Positions 1 to 9,014 are shown, counted from the stretch's first letter. The stretch: 36,485 bases of DNA from Flavobacteriales bacterium (GCA_947464415.1 CANHWU010000009.1:1-36485), one strand, 5' to 3'. A program made the numbers and translations. The notes: generated by a model from the sequence alone, not told the origin.

Positions 1-246
1 ATTGTGCTCAAGGTTCCTTCCTTGTCTGAACGATTAGAGGATATCCCATTGCTGGCAGATTATTTTTTAGGAAGAATTTGTGAAGATTACGGCAGAGTCA
101 AAAAGAAGTTGGCTTCAGAGGCCATCAAGCAATTGCAAAAACACTCTTGGACGGGAAATATCCGTGAGTTCAGAAATGTAATAGAACGCCTAGTGATTCT
201 CGGTGGGGAGACCATCAGTGTTGAGGACGTCAAGAAATATCTTTGA
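1..246 (+). CDS. C-terminal end of sigma-54-dependent transcriptional regulator (AAA+), truncated by window start
   Basis: Frame open from the window edge; motif LSERLEDIPLLADYFL...LQKHSWTGNIREFRNVIERLVIL typical of the sigma-54 activator AAA+ C-terminal lid; stop TGA at 244-246. Confidence 0.88.
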   Translation: MVLKVPSLSERLEDIPLLADYFLGRICEDYGRVKKKLASEAIKQLQKHSWTGNIREFRNVIERLVILGGETISVEDVKKYL

Positions 247-1482
247 TCACGCCGCGTGAAGCGTGTTTATAGACGATTTGTCAAACTGCTTCTTCGCCAT
301 CTCCAATGTGATTTTCAACTCTTTGTCTTCTGGAACATGAGATGGGGTGGTGAACATAATATCGGTCATGATGGCCTCACAAATAGAACGAAGTCCTCTG
401 GCCCCTAGTTTGTACTCCATGGCTTTGGAGACGATGAAATCCAATACCTTTTTATCAAAACTGAGCTTGATGCCATCCAACTCAAACAACTTTACATATT
501 GTTTGATGAGTGCGTTTTTAGGTTCGGTAAGAATTCTTCTCAGGGCACTTTCATCCAAAGGGTTTAAATAACTGAGTACTGGAAAGCGTCCAATTAATTC
601 CGGAATCAAACCAAAACGCTTAAGGTCTAAAGGAGAAATGAATTGGAGGATAGATTGTGCTCCGAGATCGTCTTGATTTTTGGTGGAGAAACCAATAGCC
701 GTGGTATTGATTCTTCGGGCTATGATTTTATCCATTCCATCAAAAGCGCCTCCGCAAATGAAGAGGATATTTTTTGTGTCAATCTGTATCAATTTTTGCT
801 CAGGATGCTTCCTTCCTCCTTGAGGGGGTACTCCCACAACGGACCCTTCAAGCAATTTCAATAAACCTTGCTGGACGCCTTCTCCGCTCACATCGCGAGT
901 GATACTCGGATTATCACTTTTTCTGGCAATTTTATCAATTTCATCAATAAAAACAATTCCCTTTTCTGCACGTGCAGCATCAAAATCGGCGTTTTGCAAA
1001 AGCTTGGATAAAATGCTCTCTACATCTTCTCCTACATAACCCGCTTCTGTCAATACGGTGGCATCTGCGATGGCAAAAGGAACATTGATAATTTTAGCAA
1101 TGGTTTTAGCCAATAAGGTTTTTCCTGTACCTGTTTCTCCCACTAAAATGACATTTGATTTTTCAATTTCGATGTCATCTTGTTTAGATTTTGTTGTTTT
1201 TTGAGACAACCTTTTGTAATGATTATAAACAGCAACGCTCAATACTTTTTTAGCATCTTCTTGACCAATGATGAAATCATCTAACTGTTTTTTTATTTCA
1301 AGAGGTTTGAAATTTTTAAAGTTTTGGTGCTTCTCTACCTTTTCCTCCTTTGGACTTTCTTCATTGAGAATCCTATAGGCTTGTGTAGAGCAATCATTGC
1401 AAATGTGTCCGTGAATACCCGCAATGAGCATCTTCACTTCGTCTTTTTTTCTACCGCAAAAGGAACATTGTATATCTTTCAT
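247..1482 (-). CDS. clpX: ATP-dependent Clp protease ATP-binding subunit ClpX
   Basis: N-terminal zinc-binding CSFCG...CNDC, Walker [31 protein letters not shown]. Confidence 0.97.
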   Translation of the reverse strand: MKDIQCSFCGRKKDEVKMLIAGIHGHICNDCSTQAYRILNEESPKEEKVEKHQNFKNFKPLEIKKQLDDFIIGQEDAKKVLSVAVYNHYKRLSQKTTKSKQDDIEIEKSNVILVGETGTGKTLLAKTIAKIINVPFAIADATVLTEAGYVGEDVESILSKLLQNADFDAARAEKGIVFIDEIDKIARKSDNPSITRDVSGEGVQQGLLKLLEGSVVGVPPQGGRKHPEQKLIQIDTKNILFICGGAFDGMDKIIARRINTTAIGFSTKNQDDLGAQSILQFISPLDLKRFGLIPELIGRFPVLSYLNPLDESALRRILTEPKNALIKQYVKLFELDGIKLSFDKKVLDFIVSKAMEYKLGARGLRSICEAIMTDIMFTTPSHVPEDKELKITLEMAKKQFDKSSINTLHAA

Positions 1483-1504
1483 GAGTCACTTTAAAAAATT
1501 TTGG

Positions 1505-1512
1505 CAAAGATA
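1505..1512 (-). promoter_or_regulatory. Putative Bacteroidota -7 element (TATCTTTG on minus strand) for clpX
   Basis: CAAAGATA on +, reverse complement TATCTTTG fits TAnnTTTG; lies in the priA-clpX gap 23 bp upstream of the clpX ATG. Confidence 0.5.
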
Positions 1513-1516
1513 GGAT

Positions 1517-3973
1517 TTATTGAGGGTCCACATCAATATTGATGCGTGTTTTGTGATGAGGGGGATGTAGTTTTAAACCATCGATGATTTTTTTAATTTT
1601 TGTTTTATCTGCTGCTAGATTTTTACCGTTGGCGATTTTAATGGTAATGATCCGTATGTGATATAGGTTGATTTTAGAAACGAAAGGTTTTTCAGGGCCC
1701 AATATCCCTTCTGCAAAAGATTGTCTCAGTAACTGAGTAGTAAATTTTGCAGTTTCTTCTAGTTCGAATTCATTTTTATTTTTCAATGTCAGTTGCACCA
1801 TTCGAATGAAGGGGGGATAGGCATATTGGTAACGTTCTTGAATTTCTTTCTCATAAAAGGTGGCGTAATCATGTTTTTGAACCAGAGGATAGATCCAGTG
1901 TTCTGGTTGAGTGGTTTGGATAATAACCAATCCTTTGTGCTCACCCCTTCCGGCTCTTCCGGCCACTTGTACCATGATTTGAAAACTTCTTTCTATAGCC
2001 CTGAAATCAGGAAAAGCCAAAAGTCGATCAGCGTGCATGATTCCTACTAGCGTGACATTGCCAAAATCCAATCCTTTTGTCACCATCTGTGTACCAACCA
2101 ATACTTGAATTTCTCCCGATTGAAAACGTTCTAAAATTTCGCTATGACTATTTTTATTTTTAGTGGTATCTCCATCCATACGTTGTATACTGAGATTTGG
2201 AAATAACCCTTGGATTTCTTCTTCAATCTTCTCTGTTCCAGCGCCAAGCATTTTGAGATCCGAAGATTTACATACATCGCATTGTTTTGGGGGTTGTATT
2301 TTATAACCACAGTAATGACAGTTCAGTTGGTGGTTGTATTTATGATAAGTTAAGCTTACATCACATCGAGTGCATTTTGGAATCCAACCACAAGTTTGAC
2401 ATTGCCATTGCGGCGTATATCCTCGTCTATTTTGAAAAAGAATGATTTGCTGATGTAATTGCGTGGCCACATCAATCTGAGAGGCCAGTCTTTCAGAAAA
2501 AGTGTGATTGTTTTTTTTCTCTTTTCGTTCTTTGATCAAATCCACCAGCTCAATGATGGGCATGGGTTTATTGCCAAAGCGCTCTAGAATTTCTACCAAT
2601 CCATATCGATTGGTTTTGGCATTTCTGTAGGATTCAATGGAGGGAGTAGCGCTTCCCAATAAGACTTTCGCCTCGTGTAAATGAGCGAGTACAATAGCGG
2701 CATCTCGGCCATGGTATCGAGGGGCTGGATCTTGTTGCTTGTAGCTACTGTCATGTTCTTCATCTACGATGATGAGGCCTACTCTTTCAAATGGAAGAAG
2801 AAGCGAGCTCCTGGCTCCAATGATGATATCGTACTCTCCTGGCTCATGAGAGATAACTTTGCTCCAAGTTTCAGTTCTTTCATTTCCATTGTATCCGCTA
2901 TGATAAACCCCTGCACGCGCTCCGAAGTACTGTTTTAATCTTTGCACTATTTGGGTAGTAAGGGCAATTTCTGGCACAAGAAACAACACTTGTTTTCCTT
3001 GAAGGATTTGCTCCTCAATCAAATGTGCATAGATGGCGGTTTTTCCGCTACCGGTGGATCCGTGCAACAATACTGTGGACATCTCTTTCCAAGCGTTTTG
3101 AATAGACTTTAATGCCTCATTTTGAGCATCGCTTAGGTCAGGAATTTTGATTTCAGGTAATAAAGGTTCAATCAATCTGTCCACTGTTCTTTTTTCTTCC
3201 TGGAGCCAGTTTTTCTTGAGTAAGGTGTTGAGAACTGAGGAGCTCTGAGAGGCGCTTTCGAGCAATTTATTTTTAGGAATGCTTTCTTTGCCGTTTTGAG
3301 AGAGATCAAGAAAGCTTTGAGCCAATTGAAATTGTTTGGGAAATTTATGTTCAATATTGCTCAGATGTTCCTTCCACTCTTCGATGGTAAGTGGAGAATG
3401 GATGAAAAATTGCGTTTTGGGTTTGAAGCGTTGTTTAATGGCATCCATCGGGAAAATGGCCTCTTTATCCATCAATTGTTTCACTAGGTTAAAAATGACT
3501 TTGGATTTTATTTTCTTTTGAATTTCTTCCAATGTCATTTGCCCATTCATCGCGATTTCATACAAGATGGCCTTTTCCTCTGTTGAATATTGGGGGTTAT
3601 CCGGTTGGATGTGATCATATAGCGCATACTGTATCTCACTGTCAAATTTTAATCCGGGTGGCAGGGCCGAGAGCATTACCTCCCCTATCGAGCATAAGTA
3701 GTAATCAGCAATCCAACTCCAAAATTGAATTTGTTTCTCGGTAACGATGGGTATTTCGTCAATTACAGATTCGATTTCTTTAGCTTCATACTCCTCTGGA
3801 ATATGATCATGGATACCAATAATGATGGCGGCATATTTTTTCTTGGCTCCCAAGGGAACCACCACTCGAATACCACTTTGAATAAGAGATTGGAAATGTT
3901 CTGGGACGCAATACGTGAGAGGCCTTGGCAGCGCCAAAGGCAGAATCACGTCAACAAATATCTGTTTTTCCAT
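1517..3973 (-). CDS. priA: Primosomal protein N' (replication restart helicase PriA)
   Basis: Walker A HGSTGSGKTAIY, DEEHDSSYKQ, cysteine zinc-binding cluster CQTCGWIPKCTRCD...CHYCG...CDVC, QVAGRAGRG. Confidence 0.97.
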   Translation of the reverse strand: MEKQIFVDVILPLALPRPLTYCVPEHFQSLIQSGIRVVVPLGAKKKYAAIIIGIHDHIPEEYEAKEIESVIDEIPIVTEKQIQFWSWIADYYLCSIGEVMLSALPPGLKFDSEIQYALYDHIQPDNPQYSTEEKAILYEIAMNGQMTLEEIQKKIKSKVIFNLVKQLMDKEAIFPMDAIKQRFKPKTQFFIHSPLTIEEWKEHLSNIEHKFPKQFQLAQSFLDLSQNGKESIPKNKLLESASQSSSVLNTLLKKNWLQEEKRTVDRLIEPLLPEIKIPDLSDAQNEALKSIQNAWKEMSTVLLHGSTGSGKTAIYAHLIEEQILQGKQVLFLVPEIALTTQIVQRLKQYFGARAGVYHSGYNGNERTETWSKVISHEPGEYDIIIGARSSLLLPFERVGLIIVDEEHDSSYKQQDPAPRYHGRDAAIVLAHLHEAKVLLGSATPSIESYRNAKTNRYGLVEILERFGNKPMPIIELVDLIKERKEKKNNHTFSERLASQIDVATQLHQQIILFQNRRGYTPQWQCQTCGWIPKCTRCDVSLTYHKYNHQLNCHYCGYKIQPPKQCDVCKSSDLKMLGAGTEKIEEEIQGLFPNLSIQRMDGDTTKNKNSHSEILERFQSGEIQVLVGTQMVTKGLDFGNVTLVGIMHADRLLAFPDFRAIERSFQIMVQVAGRAGRGEHKGLVIIQTTQPEHWIYPLVQKHDYATFYEKEIQERYQYAYPPFIRMVQLTLKNKNEFELEETAKFTTQLLRQSFAEGILGPEKPFVSKINLYHIRIITIKIANGKNLAADKTKIKKIIDGLKLHPPHHKTRINIDVDPQ

Positions 3974-3977
3974 TACT

Positions 3978-4003
3978 AAAAAAGGCCGCCCATGGCGGCC
4001 TTT
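3978..4003 (-). terminator. Rho-independent terminator downstream of clpP
   Basis: Arms AAAGGCCGCC (3981-3990) and GGCGGCCTTT (3994-4003), 3-nt loop; on the minus strand followed by a T tract (TTTTTTAGTAATG). Confidence 0.85.
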
Positions 4004-4020
4004 GATCTCTTGCTTATTTT

Positions 4021-4698
4021 TTATCTTTTTCTTTCTAGGACTTCATCGATCATGCCGTACTCTTTGGCTTCTGAGGCAATCATCCAATAATCACGATCAC
4101 TGTCTTCCCATACTTGTTCGTAGGGTTTTCCCGAATGAGAGGAAATGATTTCGTATAATTCTTTTTTCAATTTTTGAATCTCACGAGCGGTGATTTCGAT
4201 ATCTGATGCTTGACCTCTCGCACCTCCTAAAGGCTGATGGATCATCACACGGCTATGCTTTAAACCGGTTCTTTTTCCCGCATGCCCTGCGCACAATAAG
4301 ACAGCTCCCATTGAGGCAGCCATTCCTGTACAAATGGTGGCAACATCTGGATTGATGTATTGCATAGTGTCATAAATTCCCAAACCTGCGTAAACACTAC
4401 CTCCAGGTGAGTTGATATAAATTTGGATGTCTTTGCTGGAGTCCGTGTTTTCCAAAAACAATAGTTGGGCCTGAATGATGTTGGCTATATAATCGTCAAT
4501 TTCTGTTCCCAGGAAAATAATCCTGTCTGCCATCAACCTGGAAAAGACATCCACCTCTCTAAAAGGCATATTTCTTTCTTCAATGACGGTTCTGGTCATC
4601 ATTTCGGGACCATACATGTGAGAGACTACATCGTCAACTGTAGTTCCGCTAATTCCTCTGTTGTGGATGGCATAATGCCTAAATTCTTTTCTATTCAT
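4021..4698 (-). CDS. clpP: ATP-dependent Clp protease proteolytic subunit ClpP
   Basis: [19 protein letters not shown], catalytic Ser in [11 protein letters not shown], catalytic His in [15 protein letters not shown]. Confidence 0.97.
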   Translation of the reverse strand: MNRKEFRHYAIHNRGISGTTVDDVVSHMYGPEMMTRTVIEERNMPFREVDVFSRLMADRIIFLGTEIDDYIANIIQAQLLFLENTDSSKDIQIYINSPGGSVYAGLGIYDTMQYINPDVATICTGMAASMGAVLLCAGHAGKRTGLKHSRVMIHQPLGGARGQASDIEITAREIQKLKKELYEIISSHSGKPYEQVWEDSDRDYWMIASEAKEYGMIDEVLERKR

Positions 4699-4709
4699 TC
4701 GTATTCAAA

Positions 4710-7112
4710 TTAATCTTTATTTTTTTCAGTGTACTCGCTATATCCGTAACGATATCCCTCTCCATATCCATATCCATATCCATACACATATCCGTATCCG
4801 TATTTATAGGCGTATTTGGAATAATAGTATCTCCATCTATTTTGTTTAATATTATTGAGCAACAAAGTAACGTGATTTATTTCATTTTGAATCATTACTT
4901 CTTCTAAAAATTTAACCCCTTGCTTGGTGGCTTTTAAAGTATTCAATACGAAAACACTAAGTTGAACTTTGTTTAAAAGCACCAATGCGTCACTGATCAA
5001 TGCAAGTGGAGGGGTATCGATAATGATGACATCATAAATTTCTTCCATCTCATTGATCAACTCATCCACTTTTTTGGACAGCACTAATTCCGAGGCATTG
5101 GGGGGAACAGGGCCAGCAAGAATCAAATCGAGTCCGGAAATTTGGGTATTCGTAATCGCATCTTTTGCCGCTATTTGACCAACAATGATGCTCGAAACAC
5201 CTTTGGTATTTTGCAATTTGAAAACTTTATGAATTTTCGGTTTATGCATATCAAAGTCGAGCACGATTACCTTTTTGCCTGCTTTTGCGAGCGTAGCTCC
5301 TAAATTTACAGCTGTAAATGTTTTTCCTTCACCCGGATGCAGTGATGAAACCAACATTCTTTTCTTCCCTTCCTCGGGGAGTAAATATTGCAGGTTGGTT
5401 CTGATAGATCTAAATGATTCGCTGATGTTACTTCTCGGAGCATGATCGATAGCAATAGGAAAGCTTTCGGCCTCCTCATAGTGAGGAATACCTCCAATTG
5501 TAGGGATGGTGGAGATGGATTTTAATTCTCTTAGGGTTTCTATTCGCTCAAACAAAACGCTTCTCACAAATCCGACCAAAAGAGCCAAAACAAATCCAAT
5601 TCCAATGGAGAGAAAAGTATATTGATTCCTGTCCGGGCCCACTACCCCGAGAGATCTTGCTTTTTCTACAATTGAAGTTTCTGGGATAATCCCCGCCCTT
5701 GCGATGATGGTGTTAGCTCTTTTCTCGAGGAGGTAATTGTATAGACCTTCGTTGATAGTTAATTTTCTTTCAATTCCGAACAATTCTCTTTTATCTTCCG
5801 GAATATCCTTTAGTTTCAGTTCTATGAATTTTTGACTTTCCTCAAGTTGGTCTATCCTCTTTTGAAAGTTGTTGGCACTGTTTTCAAGATATGCGGTGAT
5901 CGTCTTTAAAATGGTTGTAATCTCTTTGTCAATTCGAACAATCCTCGAGTCTGCTGGCTTTATGTCAATCAAAAGATTGGTTCTTCTTTGTTTTAATTCA
6001 AACAATTTATTGATATAACTATTGATTTGAGGGTCATCAGTATTTGTTGTTTGTGGTATATCTTCATCAATTGAAATCTCCTTGAAGAAGTTTTTGAGAT
6101 CTTTATAGGCAATGATTTTTTGTTTGATTTTTTCAATTTCTTGTATGTTCTCATTCAATTGACTGAAAGCACTTTTTTGTTCCGCGGTCAAATCGATGTA
6201 TCCATTTTCTTGACTGTATTGATCGTATTTATTTCCCAAGGAATCAATTATTGTGGTGATTTCAGAAATTTGTTTGTCAATGTATTTTAAAGTCTTTTCA
6301 TTTACTTCAACTTGATTGTAAATGGTTTGTTCGATGTATTCTTTAGTCAGGGTGTCAAGGAACTGCTGGGCATTTTGAGCAAGTCCATCGTTGATTGATA
6401 AGGTAAGAATACTTGAGTTATTGCTGTTGCCAATTTTAATGGCGGAGGCATATTTGTTGATGAGATAGTCTCGTTTATGAACAATGAATTTAAATGTTTG
6501 CTCCTTGATGGTTTCCATTTCCTCAGCGGAAATTCCAGAAGCAAGATTTATTTTTAGTGTATACCAGTTTTCTTCATACTCTTTGTTGAATTCATACTCC
6601 TTGAAGTATTTAACGCCGCCTAATTCAAATGAGAGTTGATACTTTGTCTCATCAATAAGTTTTACAAAAAATGGAACATTGTATAAACGAGGCATAATTT
6701 GCTTCCAATCGAGCTGCAAGTCAAGTGCCCCAAAATTCTCTACTTGCGCGGTTTTAATTCTACCTACGATGAAATAACTAATATTGAATTTTAATTTATC
6801 AATTACTCTTCCAACTAGATCTTTTGACGTAATTACTCTTTTTTGGTTAGTTAAATCCTGAACGACGTCATAATATCCGACACTATTGAGAATTTTACTC
6901 TGATAGTCATGGGTTTGATTGGTTTTTAAAAGTATCTCGGCTTGTGCTCCATAAATATCTGCTAATCTATGGCTATAGAAATAAGCAAAAACAAAGGAGA
7001 TGCTGCAAAAAATGGGTAAAAATATCCAGTTTTTACTAAGAAATTTGATGACCGGTAGGAAATCGGTAATATCAAATAGGCCTGTCTTTTTTGGCTTTAT
7101 ACTTTTATCCAC
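4710..7112 (-). CDS. Polysaccharide co-polymerase / BY-type tyrosine kinase (Wzc-like)
   Basis: Wzz/GumC-like N-terminal TM and coiled-coil region, Walker A SSLHPGEGKTFTAVN, Walker A' VIVLDFDMHKPK, Walker B VIIIDTPP, C-terminal Tyr/Gly-rich tail. Confidence 0.93.
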   Translation of the reverse strand: MDKSIKPKKTGLFDITDFLPVIKFLSKNWIFLPIFCSISFVFAYFYSHRLADIYGAQAEILLKTNQTHDYQSKILNSVGYYDVVQDLTNQKRVITSKDLVGRVIDKLKFNISYFIVGRIKTAQVENFGALDLQLDWKQIMPRLYNVPFFVKLIDETKYQLSFELGGVKYFKEYEFNKEYEENWYTLKINLASGISAEEMETIKEQTFKFIVHKRDYLINKYASAIKIGNSNNSSILTLSINDGLAQNAQQFLDTLTKEYIEQTIYNQVEVNEKTLKYIDKQISEITTIIDSLGNKYDQYSQENGYIDLTAEQKSAFSQLNENIQEIEKIKQKIIAYKDLKNFFKEISIDEDIPQTTNTDDPQINSYINKLFELKQRRTNLLIDIKPADSRIVRIDKEITTILKTITAYLENSANNFQKRIDQLEESQKFIELKLKDIPEDKRELFGIERKLTINEGLYNYLLEKRANTIIARAGIIPETSIVEKARSLGVVGPDRNQYTFLSIGIGFVLALLVGFVRSVLFERIETLRELKSISTIPTIGGIPHYEEAESFPIAIDHAPRSNISESFRSIRTNLQYLLPEEGKKRMLVSSLHPGEGKTFTAVNLGATLAKAGKKVIVLDFDMHKPKIHKVFKLQNTKGVSSIIVGQIAAKDAITNTQISGLDLILAGPVPPNASELVLSKKVDELINEMEEIYDVIIIDTPPLALISDALVLLNKVQLSVFVLNTLKATKQGVKFLEEVMIQNEINHVTLLLNNIKQNRWRYYYSKYAYKYGYGYVYGYGYGYGEGYRYGYSEYTEKNKD
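4752..4801. repeat. Imperfect hexanucleotide tandem repeat (CCATAT/CCGTAT) coding the YG tail of the kinase
   Basis: tatccctctccatatccatatccatatccatacacatatccgtatccg; encodes YGYGYVYGYGYGYGEGY on the minus strand. Confidence 0.85.
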
Positions 7113-7195
7113 ATTGACTTTTCTTAGAACAAAGAACGATTAAAAAAAATAACAGATCATCTCGACATGGGTTCAATAACCAACAAAAATTTGTT

Positions 7196-7203
7196 TATAT
7201 TTG
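7196..7203 (+). promoter_or_regulatory. Putative -7 element TATATTTG for the exosortase operon
   Basis: Matches TAnnTTTG, 16 bp upstream of the first ATG (7220); the -33 element is not clear. Confidence 0.5.
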
Positions 7204-7219
7204 TCATTAATTAGCACTG

Positions 7220-7495
7220 ATGATGAGTAAGAGAATTGCCCTTGTACTTTTAGTTACATTCTCCTTTTTTCGGTTCGTTTCTGCTCAAGATGGGACCAAT
7301 CCCGATCCTGGTGGAGGAGAGAGTCCAACTGGTTTTGCTTGTGACCCACCTTGTCCGGTCAACTATGAGTGTGTTGATGGTCAGTGTATTTGTAACAATT
7401 GTAATATTCCAATTGATGGTGATATTTACATTCTTATTTTTTCAGGACTTGCAATTGGAGGTTTCCGGTGGATGAGGCACCAGCAACGTGCTTAA
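7220..7495 (+). CDS. Small secreted Cys-rich protein with PID-like C-terminal sorting signal (candidate exosortase substrate)
   Basis: N-terminal signal peptide (..LVTFSFFRFVSA|QDG), six-Cys segment CDPPCPVNYECVDGQCICNNC, C-terminus NIPIDGDIYILIFSGLAIGGFRWMRHQQRA = short motif + hydrophobic helix + basic tail. Confidence 0.8.
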   Translation: MMSKRIALVLLVTFSFFRFVSAQDGTNPDPGGGESPTGFACDPPCPVNYECVDGQCICNNCNIPIDGDIYILIFSGLAIGGFRWMRHQQRA

Positions 7496-8018
7496 CACAT
7501 TATTCAGAAAATCGGAGCTTTCTAGATTTCTTTTTTTTGTTGTGGGAGGTTATTTTATTTGGCTGTTACTGTATGAATTAGTCATTTTACCCTTCACCAA
7601 AATTGACGAGTATCTGATTCATTTTTTGGTGCAGCTGAGTGCGAAAATCCTCTGTTTCTTCGGTAATGTTATTACACTCAATGAAGGGAGTTTTTCACAT
7701 ACTATCGTCATGGATGGCAGGTATAGTGTATTCGTAAGTCCAAATTGCGATGCTCTTTCTGTGGTGGCCGTTTTCATCATTGTTACTTTGTCCTTTTCTG
7801 GCCGTAAGAAGGCGCTATTGTATTTCATTCCATTTGGTGCGATGGTCATTGAAACTATTAATCTATTGAGGATCGTTGGCTTATCTCTCATTCATCGCTT
7901 TTATCCCGGCTGGTTGAAATTTAATCATGATTATACATTTACAATCGTAGTCTATGCAGTGGTTATTTTGTTGTGGTGGTGGTGGTTTCAAAAAATGAAT
8001 GTGAAGCTAAAGCCATGA
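7488..8018 (+). CDS. Exosortase/archaeosortase-family transpeptidase
   Basis: GTG start overlapping the previous stop by 8 bp; multi-TM; Cys in SPNCDALS, Arg in NLLRIVGLSLIH, His in FNHDYTFTIVVYAVV, in the order expected for the Cys-Arg-His triad. Confidence 0.85.
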   Translation: MLNTLFRKSELSRFLFFVVGGYFIWLLLYELVILPFTKIDEYLIHFLVQLSAKILCFFGNVITLNEGSFSHTIVMDGRYSVFVSPNCDALSVVAVFIIVTLSFSGRKKALLYFIPFGAMVIETINLLRIVGLSLIHRFYPGWLKFNHDYTFTIVVYAVVILLWWWWFQKMNVKLKP

Positions 8019-8530
8019 AGTCATTATTCCTATTTATTCCGATGTGTATCGTGTTTGGATTTTTAAATGAATGGGGAAAACTAAATGTGAATTTTTATTT
8101 AAGGATCACTGCTGAGGATCATTGGAATGATTATTCTTTGGATCAAAAGAAGTTGATTGTATCAGAGGAAATGGCTAAGCTGAAAACGGCTTATTATTTT
8201 CAATTAGTTGAAAAGGAAAGTTTCATTTCTATGACAAGATCAGATTGGATGTATTGGAAGTGGATAGTTCCCATAACAGGCACGATTATTTTTTTCATTT
8301 TAGAGTGGTTTTTTCTGCCTTTGATTTTTTCGGGAAATGGGATATCAAGAGTTTATATTATATACTATTACTCGTTTGTTTTTTTTCTAGTAGGGATGAT
8401 GTTTATGTTGTTCAAGGTCACGGATCATCATTCATGTTTGACGCTGGCGAGAAGAATATGGCTAATTTTGCAAAGTCCCTCTTTGTTCGTGTTATTGTGG
8501 TGTTACCAATTAATTAAGCGTAATGAATGA
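8015..8530 (+). CDS. Exosortase-associated multi-pass membrane protein (hypothetical)
   Basis: ATGA overlap with the exosortase stop; several predicted TM segments. The ORF-track start (7973) lies upstream inside the exosortase gene; ATG at 8015 preferred. Confidence 0.7.
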   Translation: MKSLFLFIPMCIVFGFLNEWGKLNVNFYLRITAEDHWNDYSLDQKKLIVSEEMAKLKTAYYFQLVEKESFISMTRSDWMYWKWIVPITGTIIFFILEWFFLPLIFSGNGISRVYIIYYYSFVFFLVGMMFMLFKVTDHHSCLTLARRIWLILQSPSLFVLLWCYQLIKRNE

Positions 8531-9014
8531 TGTTATAATTGAATCTTCGTTTTCTGATAAAGCTCATGTGTGGTTTTATTTTGCACCTGGCACTTTATCG
8601 AATATTCAAATTGACCAATTTGAATTCCAAAGAAATGAATTTCTTCGCTCTTGGAATACACATGGAAAACCGAATGCAGGTGATGTTTTTTTGTTAGAAA
8701 GAAGACTCATCATCATTGTTGGGGAGAACGGAGTGGAGGGTATTTCTGGTTGCAGTATCGACAAGAGCGTAGCTTGGATCAAATCTTTGTCTTTGGAATG
8801 GGGCATGGATTTAATGGATCGCAATTGGGTGATGTTTGAGAAATTACCAGGGGTGATTGAGTTTTCTCGTCTGAATTTATTCTGGGCCTTGAGGAAAGCT
8901 CATGAAGTTACCGATGACTCCTTAATCTTTGATACCTCTTTGCAAACATTGGGTCAATTGAGGAGAGAGTTTAAAAAGCCTTTCAGTCAATCTTGGCATG
9001 CACGAATGTGGTAA
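8523..9014 (+). CDS. Conserved Bacteroidota protein commonly labelled 'ABC transporter ATPase'
   Basis: HVWFYFAPG..., NEFLRSWNTHGKP, SGCSIDKSVAWIKSL, GMDLMDRNWVMF, C-terminal SWHARMW; recalled family pattern. No Walker A motif visible. Confidence 0.78.
   Translation: MNDVIIESSFSDKAHVWFYFAPGTLSNIQIDQFEFQRNEFLRSWNTHGKPNAGDVFLLERRLIIIVGENGVEGISGCSIDKSVAWIKSLSLEWGMDLMDRNWVMFEKLPGVIEFSRLNLFWALRKAHEVTDDSLIFDTSLQTLGQLRREFKKPFSQSWHARMW

Noticed and set aside
8245-8517. 90-aa alternative-frame ORF
   Set aside because: Lies within the exosortase-associated membrane protein frame, which is better supported by ATGA overlaps on both ends.
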